Source: Tolypeutes matacus (lineage: Eukaryota > Chordata > Mammalia > Cingulata > Chlamyphoridae). Taken from it: a stretch of DNA of 64,000 bases. The notes beneath the pieces were generated by a model that was not told the DNA's origin, did no database searches, and was given only the letters and a program-made list of their open reading frames with translations. The position numbers and the translations under genes were made by a program. The first letter of the stretch is position 1. Every line of letters starts with the position of its first letter. The stretch is taken from positions 2,404,045-2,468,044 of the forward strand of contig JAKSZT010054308.1 of the NCBI GenBank assembly GCA_026826555.1, written 5' to 3'. Shown here in pieces: positions 22,636-34,500 of this stretch.

Positions 22636-23600
22636 ATCCACCCCCATCCAGCAGCCTACCTTGACCACAGGACATGCATTGCATCACATTCTACAACAAT
22701 AGCGTAACAGACAGCAGAATAATAAGAATCCTCCACCAAAAGCTAGTAAACCTGTAAAAACACGTTGCCAGGGTCATCAAAGGGACTTAAACCAGAACAG
22801 GGGAGTCTCATTATAAGACAGTGGCTGGATTTCAATCTTAAAGGAAAAGGTCTTGTTCCAAACTTTTTATGGGTTGTATTCTGCCATGCCAGCAATGTGT
22901 TCCATACTGTCCAATTTGCGGGAGTGACAGTATAAGGAAGACCAGTAGCACCTGAGAATGGCAGGTCTGTGGAAACACAACATTGGGTCCGATTGTAGGC
23001 ATGAGTGACTGCCAAAGCCCACTGCAGAAAGGTACTGGCTAGGGTGCTATGGGCGAAAAGAAAGATGTTTATGGGGAACAATAAGGGGCAGATTGTGCTG
23101 GTCTAACAGTATACAAGCAACGTTTCCATTAGTAGATAACAAAGTACCAGGTAAGGGAGCTTGATGAGGAGCCTTCCAATACCATACATTTTCCCCTTCT
23201 AAATTTTCTGAGTTTTCTACGGTGACATCAAAACCTAGTTTAGGCATAAGGAGAGCCCACATTGACACACATAGGGCCCCAGTGGGAATAGGAAACCCCA
23301 GATTATTAATAAAGATTTTTACTGGCATTTTTTTGGGGTATAAACTGTGGTTTTTTAACAATGTTTTGGCTGACTCCTATTCCCCATGGGCTTAAGATTC
23401 CCAACCAGCGAGGCTGCATAGGCCAGTACCATGGCCAAAGGACCTCATTTTCCCCAGTTTATATGGTTTGAGGCATAGGCAACAACAGATTATTATTACT
23501 TCCCCTTTGGGGCTGTAGGGCGGCTGGCCCTTTAACTTGTATTCTCAGTGCCTGCATTGGTCCTGCTGTTAGCATTTCAACTGGAGCAGGGGCCATAGCC
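22636..23600 (-). pseudogene. Retroviral env relic
   Basis: Lies between the polypurine tract and the integrase relic, where env belongs. Minus frames are open at 22,743-23,081 and 23,047-23,361 and overlap in different phases, so at least one frameshift separates them. The first contains NRTQCC, a likely glycosylation sequon next to a Cys pair, as is common in retroviral surface proteins. No intact signal peptide, fusion peptide or membrane anchor was found. It is broken and cannot make a full protein. Confidence 0.6.
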
Positions 23601-24482
23601 CATGACACTGAATTAATCCTTTCTCATAAGGCCCTGCACCTATGGGGTATAGGGTAAATGGAAAATCCAAGCAATATCTTGGTCCATCGTCTAAGACTGC
23701 ATGTGGTGACCGGTAAATGGAGTTCCTCAGTCACTGTCAATTTGGACTGGCACTCATATAGGGCACTTACTTCTTCCCTACTGGGAAGGCCAATAAGAGA
23801 CCCGTGGTGGTGGCTGCGGCAGTGAAAGCATACCTTGCCCCTTCCGAGCGTGGGAGGGGACCAATGTAATCTACTTGCTATTGTGTTATTGGGGTCTGTG
23901 CTTGCCAATGTATCCCATCTGGTGAGGTAATTGTTGCAGTCACTGGAGTGAGCATGAGGGACACTCATGGGTGATATCCACAAGCTCCCAGCAAGTGACA
24001 GGCTTTTTTTGTGGAGCTATTCTGCTGCATCTTGGGTCTCAGTGGTATGGCTCTGGACCTTTGTGAGGGCATCTGCCTCAACATTCCTGAGAGGGGTGTA
24101 AGAGGAGTGGGCAGGGACGTGATGGACAGTTATCTGTCACCGCTGGCAGGTGTCCCAAATGTCCTTCCATAGATCTCTCCCCCACAGAGTCCCATGACAG
24201 TCCATTGTTCCTGTTTCCAAGTTGCCATCCAGGTGGTAAGTCCTTTGTATACTGCCCAACTATCAGTACAGACTGTTAACGCATTGCCAGGCTTGTGTAC
24301 TATAACCAGCCACACCACTCTTAATTCAGCCCACTGACTGCTTTGCATGGTGCCTGTTTCCCACCAAATAGTGTCAGTGCTAGGCTGCAGAGCCATGGCC
24401 ATCTGTGTGGGGGGCTGTCCACTAGCTAAGCAGTCCATGAACCATGCATTCTCTGGAACTGTACATATGCCTTCTTCTTTTT
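23601..24482 (-). pseudogene. Retroviral pol relic: RNase H and integrase
   Basis: The minus frame 24,130-24,438 carries RNase H-like text (SSQWAELR followed about 25 residues later by TDSWAVYKGL, which fits the conserved E and D positions). The frame 23,624-23,983 and a frame-shifted continuation look like integrase, including a stretch ending in a tryptophan-phenylalanine/proline pattern typical of the core. Several stops and at least one frameshift break it. The pol class is uncertain. Confidence 0.6.
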
Positions 24483-24838
24483 TTTTAAAGATTTATTTAT
24501 TTACTTTATAATTTTTCTTTATTTATTCCCTCCTTCCCCAGATGGATCTCTCATCTGTCTGCTTATTGTTTGCTTGCTTCTCCAGGAGGCACCAGGAACC
24601 GAACCCAGGACTTCCCACATGAGGGGCGAGTGCCCAATGGCCTGAGCCACATCCACTCCCTGTGGGCTGCGGCATCTGTTGGCTTGTGGCATCAGCTCAT
24701 TGTGGGGCGAGCATCTAGCTCATTGCTGCGGGAGGTGGTATCTGCTTGTCTTCTTTTAGGAGGCACTAGGACCCATACCTGGGACCTCCCATGTGGTAGG
24801 CAGGCGCCCAACTGGTCTAGCCACATCTGCTTCCCCCC
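24483..24838 (-). mobile_element. Long DAS-type SINE in the retroviral pol
   Basis: Inverted: tail at 24,480-24,510 (ttttaaagatttatttattt), two tRNA-like units with inverted B-boxes near 24,595-24,615 and 24,765-24,790, and head end 'ccacatctgcttcccc'. It splits the pol relic between the RNase H region and the RT-connection region. The target duplication is not clear. Confidence 0.8.
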
Positions 24839-25416
24839 AAGCCTTTTTTAGTGGGCACTTCAACAGTCACCTTGGGAGTTGTAACTTGGGTTGAAGATCT
24901 TCCACATAAGATACTGGGCCTAGGATCTCATGCATTTCAGTACTTAATGGGCTAGAATTGAACATACTGCACTGCAGCAGGTAAGCTTTCCACTTTGTTA
25001 AGGTACTTAATTGTGCATTACCAGAGCAAGGCTTGTCCCCATTATCCACAATCGACCCCTGGATAGGGATAGCAGTTTTCAGAGTGACTGGACACTTTTG
25101 GGTTAAGCCTCCCACTTGCAACAAGGTTTGGTATGCTGCATATAGTTGTTTCTCTAGGGGCTATATCATAATTCGGCCCCTTTCCACAAATGTGACCAAA
25201 ACCCAAGGGGTGCTCATTTAGAATATTGCCTTTGCCATACATCCCACCCAAAGTCAATATCAGTGCTGGCCACATCCAGTTCACAGGGTAAGTCAGGGTC
25301 CACCCCCCTCAGTGCTTGAGCCTGTACTATTGCCCTCTTTGCTTCTTAAAAAGCAGCCTGCTGGGGGTCCTGCCATTCCCATGCATGACCTTTCCTGATT
25401 AGCACATACAATGGTG
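24839..25416 (-). pseudogene. Retroviral pol relic: RT connection and start of RNase H
   Basis: Minus frames 24,867-25,124 and 25,042-25,284 overlap in different phases and continue the pol reading (WKAYLLQCSMFNSS..LSTEMHEILG), flanked by the SINE on one side and the L1 on the other. Frameshifts are evident. Homology is inferred from position and order, with no catalytic motif in this piece. Confidence 0.5.
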
Positions 25417-26025
25417 TTTTTTTTTTACTTTATTTTGTACATTTAATAATTGAAAATATAAACAATTAAAAACTAACAAGTAAACACAGATGAATAAATA
25501 TATACATTTCTCAATTAAATATAATGGATACATATAAAATTTTTTTGAATCAAACAATATGTTACACAATATATTTGGTTCATAGTAACACATTCATATA
25601 GTATTTGTCCTTTTGTGTCTGGCTTGCTTCATTCAACATAATGTCCTCCAGGTTAATACATGTTGTCATATGCTTTACGACTTCATTTCTTCTTACAGCT
25701 GCATAATATTCCATCGTGTGAATAGACCACAGTTTGTTTATCCATTCGTCTGTTGACGGACACTGGTTGTTTTCAGCTTTTGGCAATGGTGAATAATGTT
25801 GCTATGAACATCAGTGTGCAGATGTCTGTTCATGTCACTGCTCTCAGTTCTTCTGGGTATATACCCAGTAGTGGTATTGCCGGGTCACTGGCAAGTCTAT
25901 ATTCAACTTCTTTAGGAACTGCCAAACAGTCCTCCATAGTGGCTGTACCATCCTGCGTTCCCAACAACAGTGAAGAAGTGTTCCCATCTCTCCACATCCT
26001 CTCCAACACTAGTAGTTCTCTGTCG
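25417..26025 (-). mobile_element. Short 5'-truncated L1 tail (3' UTR type 1)
   Basis: Poly(T) at 25,417-25,425, then 'actttattttgtacatttaa', 'ataattgaaaatataaac' and the end of ORF2, stopping at 'tagttctctgtcg'. The same text restarts at 26,026. It abuts the tail of the next L1, so it probably inserted in that element's poly(A). Confidence 0.85.
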
Positions 26026-26187
26026 TTTTTTTTTTCTTTATTTTGTACATTTAATAATTGAAAATATAAACAATTAAAAGCAAAAAAGTAAACAGATGAA
26101 TAAATATATACATTTCTCAATTAAATGTAATGGATACATATAATTTTTTTTTTTGAATCAAACAGTATATTACAAAATATATTTGGT

Positions 26188-29100
26188 TCATAGTAATGCA
26201 TTCATACAGTATTTGTCCTTTTGTGTCTGGCTTGCTTCACTCAACATAATGTCCTCCAGGTTCATCCATGTTGCCATATGCTTTACGACTTCATTTCTTC
26301 TTACAGCTGCATAATATTCCATCATGTGAATAGACCACAGTTTGTTTATCCATTTATCTGTTGATGGACACCTGGGTTGTTTCCAACTTTTGGCAATAGT
26401 GAATAATGTCGCTATGAACACCGGTGTGCAGATGTCTGTTCGTGTCACTGCTCTCAGTTCTTCTGGGTATATACCCAGTAGTGGTATTGCAGGGTCACAG
26501 GGCAAGTCTATATTCAACTTCTTTAGGAACTGCCAAACAGTCCTCCATAGTGGCTGTACCATTCTGCATTCCCACCAACAGTGAAGAAGTGTTCCTATCT
26601 CTCCACATCCTCTCCAACACTTGTAGTTCTCTTTTTAATAGTGGCCATTCTGATAGGTGTGAAATGATATCTCATTGTAGTTTTGATTTGCATTTCCCTA
26701 ATCATGAGTGATGTTGAGCATTTCTTCATGTGTTTTTTTTGCCTTTATATTTCTTCTTTGGAGAAATGTCTATTCAAGTCTTTGGCCCATTTTTTAATTG
26801 GGTCATTTGTCTTATTGTTGAGTTGTAACATCTCTTTATATATCCTGGATATTAAACCCTTATCAGATATGTGATTTCCAAATATTTTTTCCCATTGAGT
26901 CGGCTGCCTTTTCACCCTTCTGACAAAGTCCTGTGAGGTGCAAAAGTGTTGAATTTTGAGGAGGTCCCATTTATCTACTTTTTCTTTGTTGCACATGCTT
27001 TGAGTGTAAGGTCCATGAAACCACCACCTACTACAAGGTCTTGAAAATGTTTTCCTACATTTTCTTCAAGTAGTTTTATGGTCCTGGCTTTTATATTTGG
27101 ATCTTTGATCCATTTTGAGTTGATTCTTGTATAGGGGGTGAGATAGGGGTCCTCTTTCATTCTTTTGGTTATGGATATCCAGTTCTCCCAACACCATTTG
27201 TTTTTTCCCATCAGCATGGGCTTGGTAGGTTTGACAAAATCCAGTTGACTGTATAGGTGAACGTTTATTTCTGGATTCTCAATTCCATTCCACTGATCGA
27301 TGTGTCTATCTTTATGCCAGTACCATGCTGTTTTGACCACTGTAGCTTTGTAATATGTTTCAAGGTCAGGCAGTGAAATTCCTCCCACATCGCTCTTCTT
27401 TTTTAGAATGCTTTTGGCTATTCGGGTGCACTTACCCTTCCAGATAAATTTGGTAATTGCCTTCTCTAATTCTGTAAAGTAAGCTGTTGGGATTTTGATT
27501 GGTATTGCATTGAATCTATAAATCAGTTTGGGCAAGATTGCCATCTTCACGATCTTTATTCTTCCAATCCATGAACACGGAATGTCTTTCCATTTGTTTA
27601 GGTCTTTTTAAATTTCTTTTAGCATTGTTTTGTAGTTTTCTGCATATAGGTCCTATACTTCTTTGGTTAAATTAACTCCTAGGTATTTGAGTCTTTTTAT
27701 TGCTATTGAAAATGGAATTTTCCCCCTGATTTCCTCCTCAGCTTTTTCAGTACTAGTGTACAAAAACATTACTGATTTTTGCGTGTTGATCTTGTATCCT
27801 GCCACTTTGCTGAACTCATTTATTAGTTCAAGTAGCTTTGTCATAGATACTTCAGGATTTTCTAAGTACAGGATCATGTCATCTGCAAACAGTGAGAGTT
27901 TTACTTCCTCTTTTCCTATTTGGATGCCTTTATTATTTTTGTCTTGTCTAATTGCCCTAGCTAGAACTTCTTGTACAATGTTGAATAACAATGGTGACAG
28001 TGGGCATCCTTGTCTTGTTCCCAATCTTAGAGGGAAAGCTTTCAACCTTTCCCCATTGAGTATGATGTTGGCTGTGGGTTTTTCATATATGCCTTTTATC
28101 ATATTGAGGAATTTTCCTTCTATTCCTATCTTTTGAAGTGTTTTTTCAAAAAAAGATGCTGGATTTTGTCGAATGCCTTTTCTGCATCGATTGAGATGAT
28201 CATGTGGTGTTTTTTCGTTCAATTTGTTAATGTGGTGTATTACATTGATTGATTTTCTTATATTGAACCAGCCTTGCATACCAGGAATAAATCCCACTTG
28301 GTCGTGATGTATTAGTCTTTTGTTATGCTGTTGGATTCGATTTGCAAGTATTTTGTTGAGAATTTTTGCATCTATGTTCATTAGAGGGATTGGTCTGTAA
28401 TTTTCTTTTCTTGTAGAATCTTTATCTGGCTTTGGTATTAGGGTGAAGTTGGCTTCATAAAATGTGTTGGGTAATTTTCCGTCCTCTTCAATTTTTTGGA
28501 AGAGTTTAAACAGGATTGGTGTTAATTCTTTTCGAAATGCTTGGTAGAATTCACCTGTGAGGCCATCTGGTCCTGGACTCTTTTTTGCTGGGAAATTTTT
28601 GATGACAGATTCAATCTCCTTAAATGTTATTGGTTTGTTAAGTTCTCCTATTTCTTGTAGCATCAGTATAGGTTGGTTGTGCGTTTCTAGAAATTTGTCT
28701 ATTTCATCTAGGTTGTCTAGTTTGTTGGCATATAGTTTCTCATAATATCCTCTTATGATTCTTTTTATTTCTGTGAGGTCACTTGTAACTTCCCCCTTTC
28801 ATTTCTGATTGTATGTATTTGCATTTTCTCTCTTTTTTTCTTTGTTAGTCTCGCAAGGGGTTTGTCAATTTTATTGATCTTCTCAAAGAACCAGCTTTTG
28901 GTTTTGTTGATTTTCTCTATTGTTTTTCTGTTCTCATTTTCATTTATTTATGCTCTAATCTTTACTATTTCTTTCCTTCTGCTTGCTTTGGGATTGGTTT
29001 GCTGTTCTTTTTCTAGTTTCTCAAGTTGTTCAGTTAAATCTTTGAATTTAGTTCTTTCTTGTTTTTTTAATATAGGCATTTAGGGCTATAAATTTCCCTC

Positions 29101-30291
29101 TCAAGACTGCCTTTGCTGTATCCCATAAGTGTTGATACGTTGTGTTCTCATTTTCATTTGTCTCAATATATTTACTGATTTCACTTGCAATTTATTCTTT
29201 GACCCACCGATTATTTAGGAGTGTGTTGTTCAGTCTCCACACATTTGCAACTTTACTTTTTTCTGGTCTGTTATTGATTTCTAGTTTCATTCCATTATGA
29301 TCTGAGAAGGTGCTTTGTATAATTTCAATCTTTTTATATTTATTGAGAGCTGTATTTTGATCTAACATGTGGTCTATCCTGGAGAAAGATCCATGGGCAC
29401 TTGAGAAGAATGTATAACCCACTGAGTTTGGATGCAGTGTTCTGTATATGTCTGTTAGGGCTAACTTGTTTATCATATTGTTCAAGTTCTCTGTTTCCTT
29501 GTTGATCTTCTGTCTAGTTGTTCTATCTAATGATGTGAGAGGGGTGTTGAAGTCTCCAATGATTATTGTAGAATTGTCTATTTCTCCCTTCAGTTTTGCC
29601 AGAGTTTGTCTCATATATTTTGGGGCACCCTGGTTAGGTGCGTAGATATTTATGACTGTTATATCTTCCTGGTGGATCGTCCCTTTTATTAATATGTAGT
29701 GGCCTTCTGTATCTCTTATCACTTTTTTGCATTTGAAGTCTGTTTTGTCTGATATTAGTATAGCTACCCCTGCTCTTTTTTTTTTTTTAACTTTATTTTG
29801 TACATTTAATAATTGAAAACATAAGCAATAAAAAACTAAAAAGTAAACACAGATGAATAAATATATACATTTCTCAATTGTATGTAATGGATGCCTGTAA
29901 ATTTTTTTGTTGTTTTGTTTTTTGTTTGTTTTTTTGTTTTTTTTTTTGTGTGTGTGAATCAAACAATATATTACACAATATATTTGGTTCATAGTAATGC
30001 ATTCATACAGTATTTGTCCTTTTGTGTCTGGCTTGCTTCACTCAACATAATGTCCTCCAGATTCATCCATGCCCCTGCTCTTTTCTGGTTACTATTTGCG
30101 TGGAGTATCTTTTTCCAACCTTTTACTTTCAGCCGGTTTGTATTCCTGGGTCTAAGGTGAGTTTCTTGTAAGCAGCATATAGATGGCCCATGTTTTTTAA
30201 TCCATTCTGTCAGCCTGTATCTTTTGATTGGGGAATTTAATCCATTCACATTCAATGATATTACTGAAAATGCACTATTTACTTCCTCCAT
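26188..30291 (-). pseudogene. L1 ORF2 (endonuclease-reverse transcriptase), inactivated
   Basis: The endonuclease part starts at about 30,291 (frame 29,989-30,291 and 29,192-29,770) and includes GDFNTPL and [10 protein letters not shown], the latter holding the catalytic SDH. The RT is in the frame 27,653-28,663, with SPGPDGL and FADDMILY (ADDM at about 27,873-27,888). The C-terminal segment is in frames 26,975-27,550 and 26,188-26,562. Stops or shifts near 27,600, 28,660-29,190 and 26,562-26,975, and the inserted L1 tail, disrupt it. Known L1 biology: nicking by the endonuclease primes reverse transcription at the target. Not functional here. Confidence 0.93.
29780..30071 (-). mobile_element. 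292-bp L1 tail (type 1) inserted into the L1 ORF2
   Basis: Poly(T) then 'aactttattttgtacattta' (the same 3' UTR as the host L1) and the last bases of ORF2. Target duplication CCCCTGCTCTTTT is identical at 29,767-29,779 and 30,072-30,084. It inserted into the endonuclease coding part. Confidence 0.95.
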
Positions 30292-30372
30292 TTTATTCTT
30301 TGGTTTTCATATGTCATCTTGTTTTTGTGTCTCTTTTTACTCTTTTGGTTATCCTTTCTACTATTCTTTCTT

Positions 30373-31295
30373 CTATACTCTCCTCCAAGTCTCTCTCTCC
30401 TGTCTTTTTCTTTCAGGTCCTAAGGCTTTCTTTAATATTTCCTGCAAAGGTGGATTCTTTTTTGCAAACTCTCTTAGTTTCTGTTTGTTTGTGACTATTT
30501 TATACTCACCTTCATATTTGAAGGACAGTTTTGCTGGATAAAGAAATCTTGGCTGGCAGTTTTTCTCTTTCAGTTTCCTAATTGTGTCATACCACTGTTT
30601 TCTTGCCTCCATGGTTTCTGAAGAGAAATCTACACTAAGTCTTACTGGACATCCTTTGTATGTGATCGTTTTCTTCTCTTTTGCTGCTCTGAGAATTTTC
30701 TCTTTATCTTTGACTTTCAACATTCTGAGTAGTATGCGTCTTGGCGTAGGTCTATTTGGATTTATTCTCATTGGGGTACGGTGTGCTTCTTGGACATGTA
30801 AGTTCATTTCTTTCATGAGAGTTGGGAAATTTTCAGCTATTATTTCCTCAAATACTCTTTCTGCCCCTTTTCCCTTCTCTTCCCCTTGGAACTCCCATGA
30901 CACGTATGTTGTTGTATTTTGTGTTGTCATTTAACTCTCTGAGCCCCTTCTCAATTTTTTTTCTATTCTTTTCTCTCTTCAATTTTAGCTGCTCTGTCTT
31001 TGGTATCACTTATTCTTTCTTCTATCATTTCGAGTCTGCTGTTGTTTGCCTCAAATGTGTTTTTGACCTCACCTATTGTGTCTTTCATTCCCATGAACTC
31101 TGTTACTTTTCTGTTCAGGATTTCAAATTCTTCTTTGCGTTTGCTGAATGTCTTCTTGATGTCATTTATCCCTTTAATTATATTGTCTTTCAACTCATTA
31201 ATTTGATTTTGGAAATTTGTGCTCGTCTCGCTGATTAGTTCTCTCAAATTCTACATCTCCTCTGGAACTTTGGTGTATTCCTTTTCTTGGGCCAT
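30373..31295 (-). pseudogene. L1 ORF1 (RNA-binding chaperone), inactivated
   Basis: The frame starts at ATG (plus 31,293-31,295; MAQEKEY). A TAG at about 31,253 and a shift near 30,930-30,963 break it. Frame 30,963-31,247 reads as a heptad-rich coiled coil. Frame 30,373-30,930 contains the RNA-recognition and C-terminal domain regions, such as PRRILLRMLK and KGCPVRLSVDFSSETMEAR. L1 ORF1 products are known to trimerise and bind RNA. This copy cannot make one. Confidence 0.9.
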
Positions 31296-31299
31296 GTCT

Positions 31300-32486
31300 T
31301 CTATTTTCTTAGTATGGCTTGTAATTTTTTGCTGGTGTTTAGGCATCTGGTTAGGATGTAGTTTACTCAGATGCTCAATCTCTTTCTCTTTTATAGGGAT
31401 TTAGTGGCAGGAGGCTGCGAGTTACCACAGCTCTTTGATTTTTGGCTCGACCTGGATTGTTAGGATTGTCTTGCTGGTTGCTCAAAACTGGGCACTGGAC
31501 CCAGTATTTGGTTGTAGAATCGCTTCCTAGGGCCTTGGGCAGGGAGGCTATAGAGGCCAGGAAAAGCCTGTCCTACTTACTTTTAATTTTCTTATGTGCG
31601 CTTCCTTGGTCTGACAGGAGATGGTACTTGTTGGCAGCTCTCAATTCAATGCCTGGTCGGAGTGTATTTGTTGGGACACAGACCAGATCAATGTGATAGA
31701 GCTTCCTGTCTAGGGCCTAAGAGCTTTGTAATTCAAACTTTCTGAGACAGTTCTCCAGTCTGGCAGCCCCCTCCCTTTTCCCAGCTAAGAAATATTTCCA
31801 CTCCCCTCTGAGTCCTCAACAATCGGTCCCTGCTAGTAGAGGAGGAGATTGGGAGGTTTGTATATCTTTAGCCCCTTGCAGGCTCCAAGGCAAACTGTAG
31901 CATAGCCCCACCCGGCCTGGAAGGGCTCTCAGGACAGGGCAGTCAAAAGCCGAGTCAGCCCCAGGCTCTCTCCCCCCTCTCCTGTGGAGTCCTCAACAAA
32001 TAGTCCAGGCTAGAAGAGAGGGAGATTGCGAGGGTCGGATTTCTCCAGTCCTTCACTGGCTCCCAGGGCAAACCACCGTGTGGTCCCACCTGGCCTGGAA
32101 GGGCCCACGGGGCACCACAGTCCAAATTTGAGGGTCAGAACCTGAGTCAGCCTTAGGCTGTGTCCCTCTCTCTCCCCTTTCCTGGGGTGGTAGATCCCTG
32201 GAGCCACCTTTGTCTGTATTCTCAGGGCCAGAGGCCTGAGAATTCTAAAGAGTTTTTAGTGTGGGGGAGGGTGCCAGCAGCAGTAGCTGCTGCTGGTTCC
32301 AACTCACAGTTCTGTCGCCGTGATTTCCCTCTTTTGTCTCTCTCTCCTCTGGGTGGTGTGCAGCCTTCACCTGCTGTTCTAAACTCTAGAAGATCTTTTT
32401 CAGAGCTGTTTCAGCCTGTCCTCTAGCTATTTTTCTGGAGAAGAAATTCCTGTGTCTTACTAGTCTGCCATATTCCCAGAAGTCCC
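31300..32486 (-). promoter_or_regulatory. L1 5' UTR with a 177-bp tandem repeat
   Basis: The region upstream of ORF1 is GC-richer than the rest. The block starting agtcctcaac at 31,811 recurs at 31,988 (period 177): in both copies the following landmarks are a 'cagctagtag/ggctagaaga' site, a 'gccccacc/gtcccacc' and 'tggcctggaaggg', then a 'gagtcagcc'. L1 5' UTRs hold the internal promoter, so this may be a monomer-type promoter. The 8-kb L1 shows only one unit (about 44,110-44,350). Confidence 0.75.
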
Positions 32487-33260
32487 TATAATAGTTTTAA
32501 TATTTGAGCTAAATGAGGGATGAACAGTCTCCAGTACCCCAACAACCCCAGAAAGGCCATTAATTGTTTTGGAGTTTGTGGTGTAGGAAAACATTGTACT
32601 TCATTGATTACAGCAGAGGATATAGCTTTTGTGTTACCCAACCAAACAACACCCAAGATTTTGACACAGCAGCCAGGCCTTTGCAGCTTGTTCTGATTGA
32701 TTGCCCATCTCCAGCTTTCAAGATGAGATGCTAATGTCTCTGATGCTTCTAATTCTGAAAGAGAATTCCTGGTTACCATAATATCATTGATATCAGGAAA
32801 TAGGGTTACAGCCACAGGCTTCTTCCATGCAGCCAGATCCTTTGCCATGAGGCCATGACATATGGTCTGGCTATGCACATAGCCTTGGGGGAAAAGTCCA
32901 TTGTTGGCCTTCCCATGTAGGCTGGCTTGACTTGTCTACAGAGAGACTAAAGAAAGCATTAGCAAGATCTGTAATGAAGTGATAGTGACTTAACTGGGTA
33001 CTAATTTCTTGCAATAAACCAGCAATGTTTGGGACTGCTGCATACAGTGGAAGTGTTATTTAATTCACGATAATCTACTGTCATGTACCATGTTCCATCA
33101 GGCTTTCATACTGGCCATACAAGACTATTGAAGGGACTACAATAATACTAACTAATAATAACTAACGTATTATTCCCACTCTTTCTAGTTCTTTAATTGT
33201 AGCAGTAATTTCCTGGTGCCCCCCACCTGGGAGCTTGTACTGTTTGGTCTTCACAATTCT
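32487..33260 (-). pseudogene. Retroviral pol relic: reverse transcriptase
   Basis: Frame 32,486-32,878 (minus) holds the RT core: the usual Y-[IVM]-D-D position reads INDIMV (plus about 32,775-32,795), with a catalytic-site substitution and decay around it. Downstream, 'LGVVWLG' and 'FLGLLGYWRLFIP' fit the connection to the RNase H. It is the retroviral pol that the L1 splits from the region at 24,839-25,416. Stops and substitutions show it is dead. Confidence 0.75.
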
Positions 33261-33925
33261 TCAGGGTGAGGGCACTGTCACCAGGGACCATTAAGCTTGT
33301 CCCCTTAGTACCACCTTTAGTACTCTGCATCGGAGGTGGAATTCTCCTAGGGCAGTCTGTAATGTAGCATTCTGGAGAGTGTTAGTTCCTAAAATAAATT
33401 CAGGTATGGGAGAAATATACACTGTATACCTTTGGGGAGGTAATCGTCCAATTTGTAAAACTAACTTTTGTTGCTTAGCATAAATTGTTTTCCCCCCATT
33501 GCCGCCTACAGCCAGCACTGGTCGGTGGAATCACGTTACTTTGCCATGAATTAAAGTACATTCGGCTCCCATGTCTACTAAGGCTAACACCCTTTGCTGA
33601 TTAGTAAGGGACCAATAGTTAGCTCTACCTGTGGCCTTCCATCCCCAGGTTCCCGGCTATTGTTCTTACCCAGGGATCTTGATTCCTCCCCTATAGTAGG
33701 GGGGAGGGTGCCTGCCAGGCTTCCATGGGGGAGTGGAAGATTCCTGGAGTTGGGGCAGCAGCTTTTTTCCCATTTTCCCTTCTCCCCCAGCATTTTGAGG
33801 GGACAGTTTTATAAATCTCTTGTCCTTAGGGAGCTTGCTCCAAAGTTTTACTAAAACAGCGTTGAGTTGTCTGTCTATTGTTTCTAGCTCAGTGGCTGAG
33901 CTTTTGGGGCTTCTGTGGTGCATAT
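33261..33925 (-). pseudogene. Retroviral protease and gag-pol linker relic
   Basis: The protease frame runs 33,291-33,518 with an in-frame stop around 33,520-33,535. The catalytic D-T/S-G position reads DMG (near 33,570), a change that would be inactivating, and the flap-end motif reads FILGTNTLQ. Upstream, frames 33,584-33,923 are basic and proline-rich, as nucleocapsid/pro linkers are. Most of gag and the 5' LTR are absent, so the provirus was truncated or recombined. After about 33,926 old L1 text resumes. Confidence 0.65.
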
Positions 33926-33929
33926 CAGG

Positions 33930-34500
33930 TTCCTTCTCACATGTAAATATTTCTCACAGCCTGTCACTTTTAACATTGCCTATGGCATCATTTATTGTTT
34001 AGATTATAGTGAGGCCAAATCTGATCATCTTTCCTTTTTCTTTTGTTTTTGTTGTGTTGTTCTAATTACAGTTTATTGTGAGCCATCCTTTCCTCTCTTA
34101 CCTCACAGATCAGAATTGTCACATTCATATGATATAAACTATCATAACTAAATACCCGTGTACACATGGTCCTTTTTATGGACTCCCTTCAGGTCCATTG
34201 ATTTTTGCATATTCTCATACCAATACCATGCTGTTTTAATTGCTATAGATTTATATTTTTCAATATCTGGCTGGCTGAGTTTCCCTAACCCTGCTGCTAA
34301 TATCCTTCTTTTTCATGAAGTTCCTGGTATTCTTGCAGTTTTTAATTAATATGAACTTTAGAATCAGCTTGTCAAAATCTGTAACAAATACTGTTGTGAA
34401 ATGGATTGGGATTGCATTGATTTTGTGTATTAATTTTTTTTGGGGGGGTGGAATCAACAAATCTACAATATTGGGTCTTTCCCTTCAGGAACATAGTTGC
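33930..34500 (-). mobile_element. Old L1, piece 4 (ORF2)
   Basis: After the retrovirus the L1 resumes near 'cagcctgtcacttttaacat', with 'atgctgttttaattgctata', 'tcagcttgtcaaaatctgt' and 'gggattgcattgattttgt'. It is in order after piece 3 (21,826-22,206), which indicates the retrovirus inserted into this L1. Confidence 0.6.

Larger units (their letters stand above)
26026..32486 (-). mobile_element. Near full-length L1 (3' UTR type 1), inside the retrovirus
   Basis: Runs from a poly(T)/3' UTR start at 26,026 to a 5' end at 32,486 (minus start GGGACTTCTGGGAATATGGC, with a YY1-like AATATGGC about 13 bases in). It has ORF2 and ORF1 in degraded form plus a 5' UTR of about 1.2 kb. The flanking sequence TACAATGGTG (25,407-25,416) and TATAATAGT (32,487-32,495) may be a diverged target duplication. 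A 292-bp L1 tail (29,780-30,071) lies inside. Confidence 0.9.

Noticed and set aside
27663..28136. A 157-codon plus-strand frame opposite the L1 RT
   Set aside because: Antisense shadow of the L1 ORF2. The coding sense is the minus strand, where the catalytic motif is.
29767..30084. Possible CRISPR-like or short direct repeat
   Set aside because: It is a target-site duplication of an L1 tail, explained by retroposition; no array of spaced repeats exists in the window.
30822..31238. A 138-codon plus-strand frame opposite L1 ORF1
   Set aside because: Antisense shadow of L1 ORF1.
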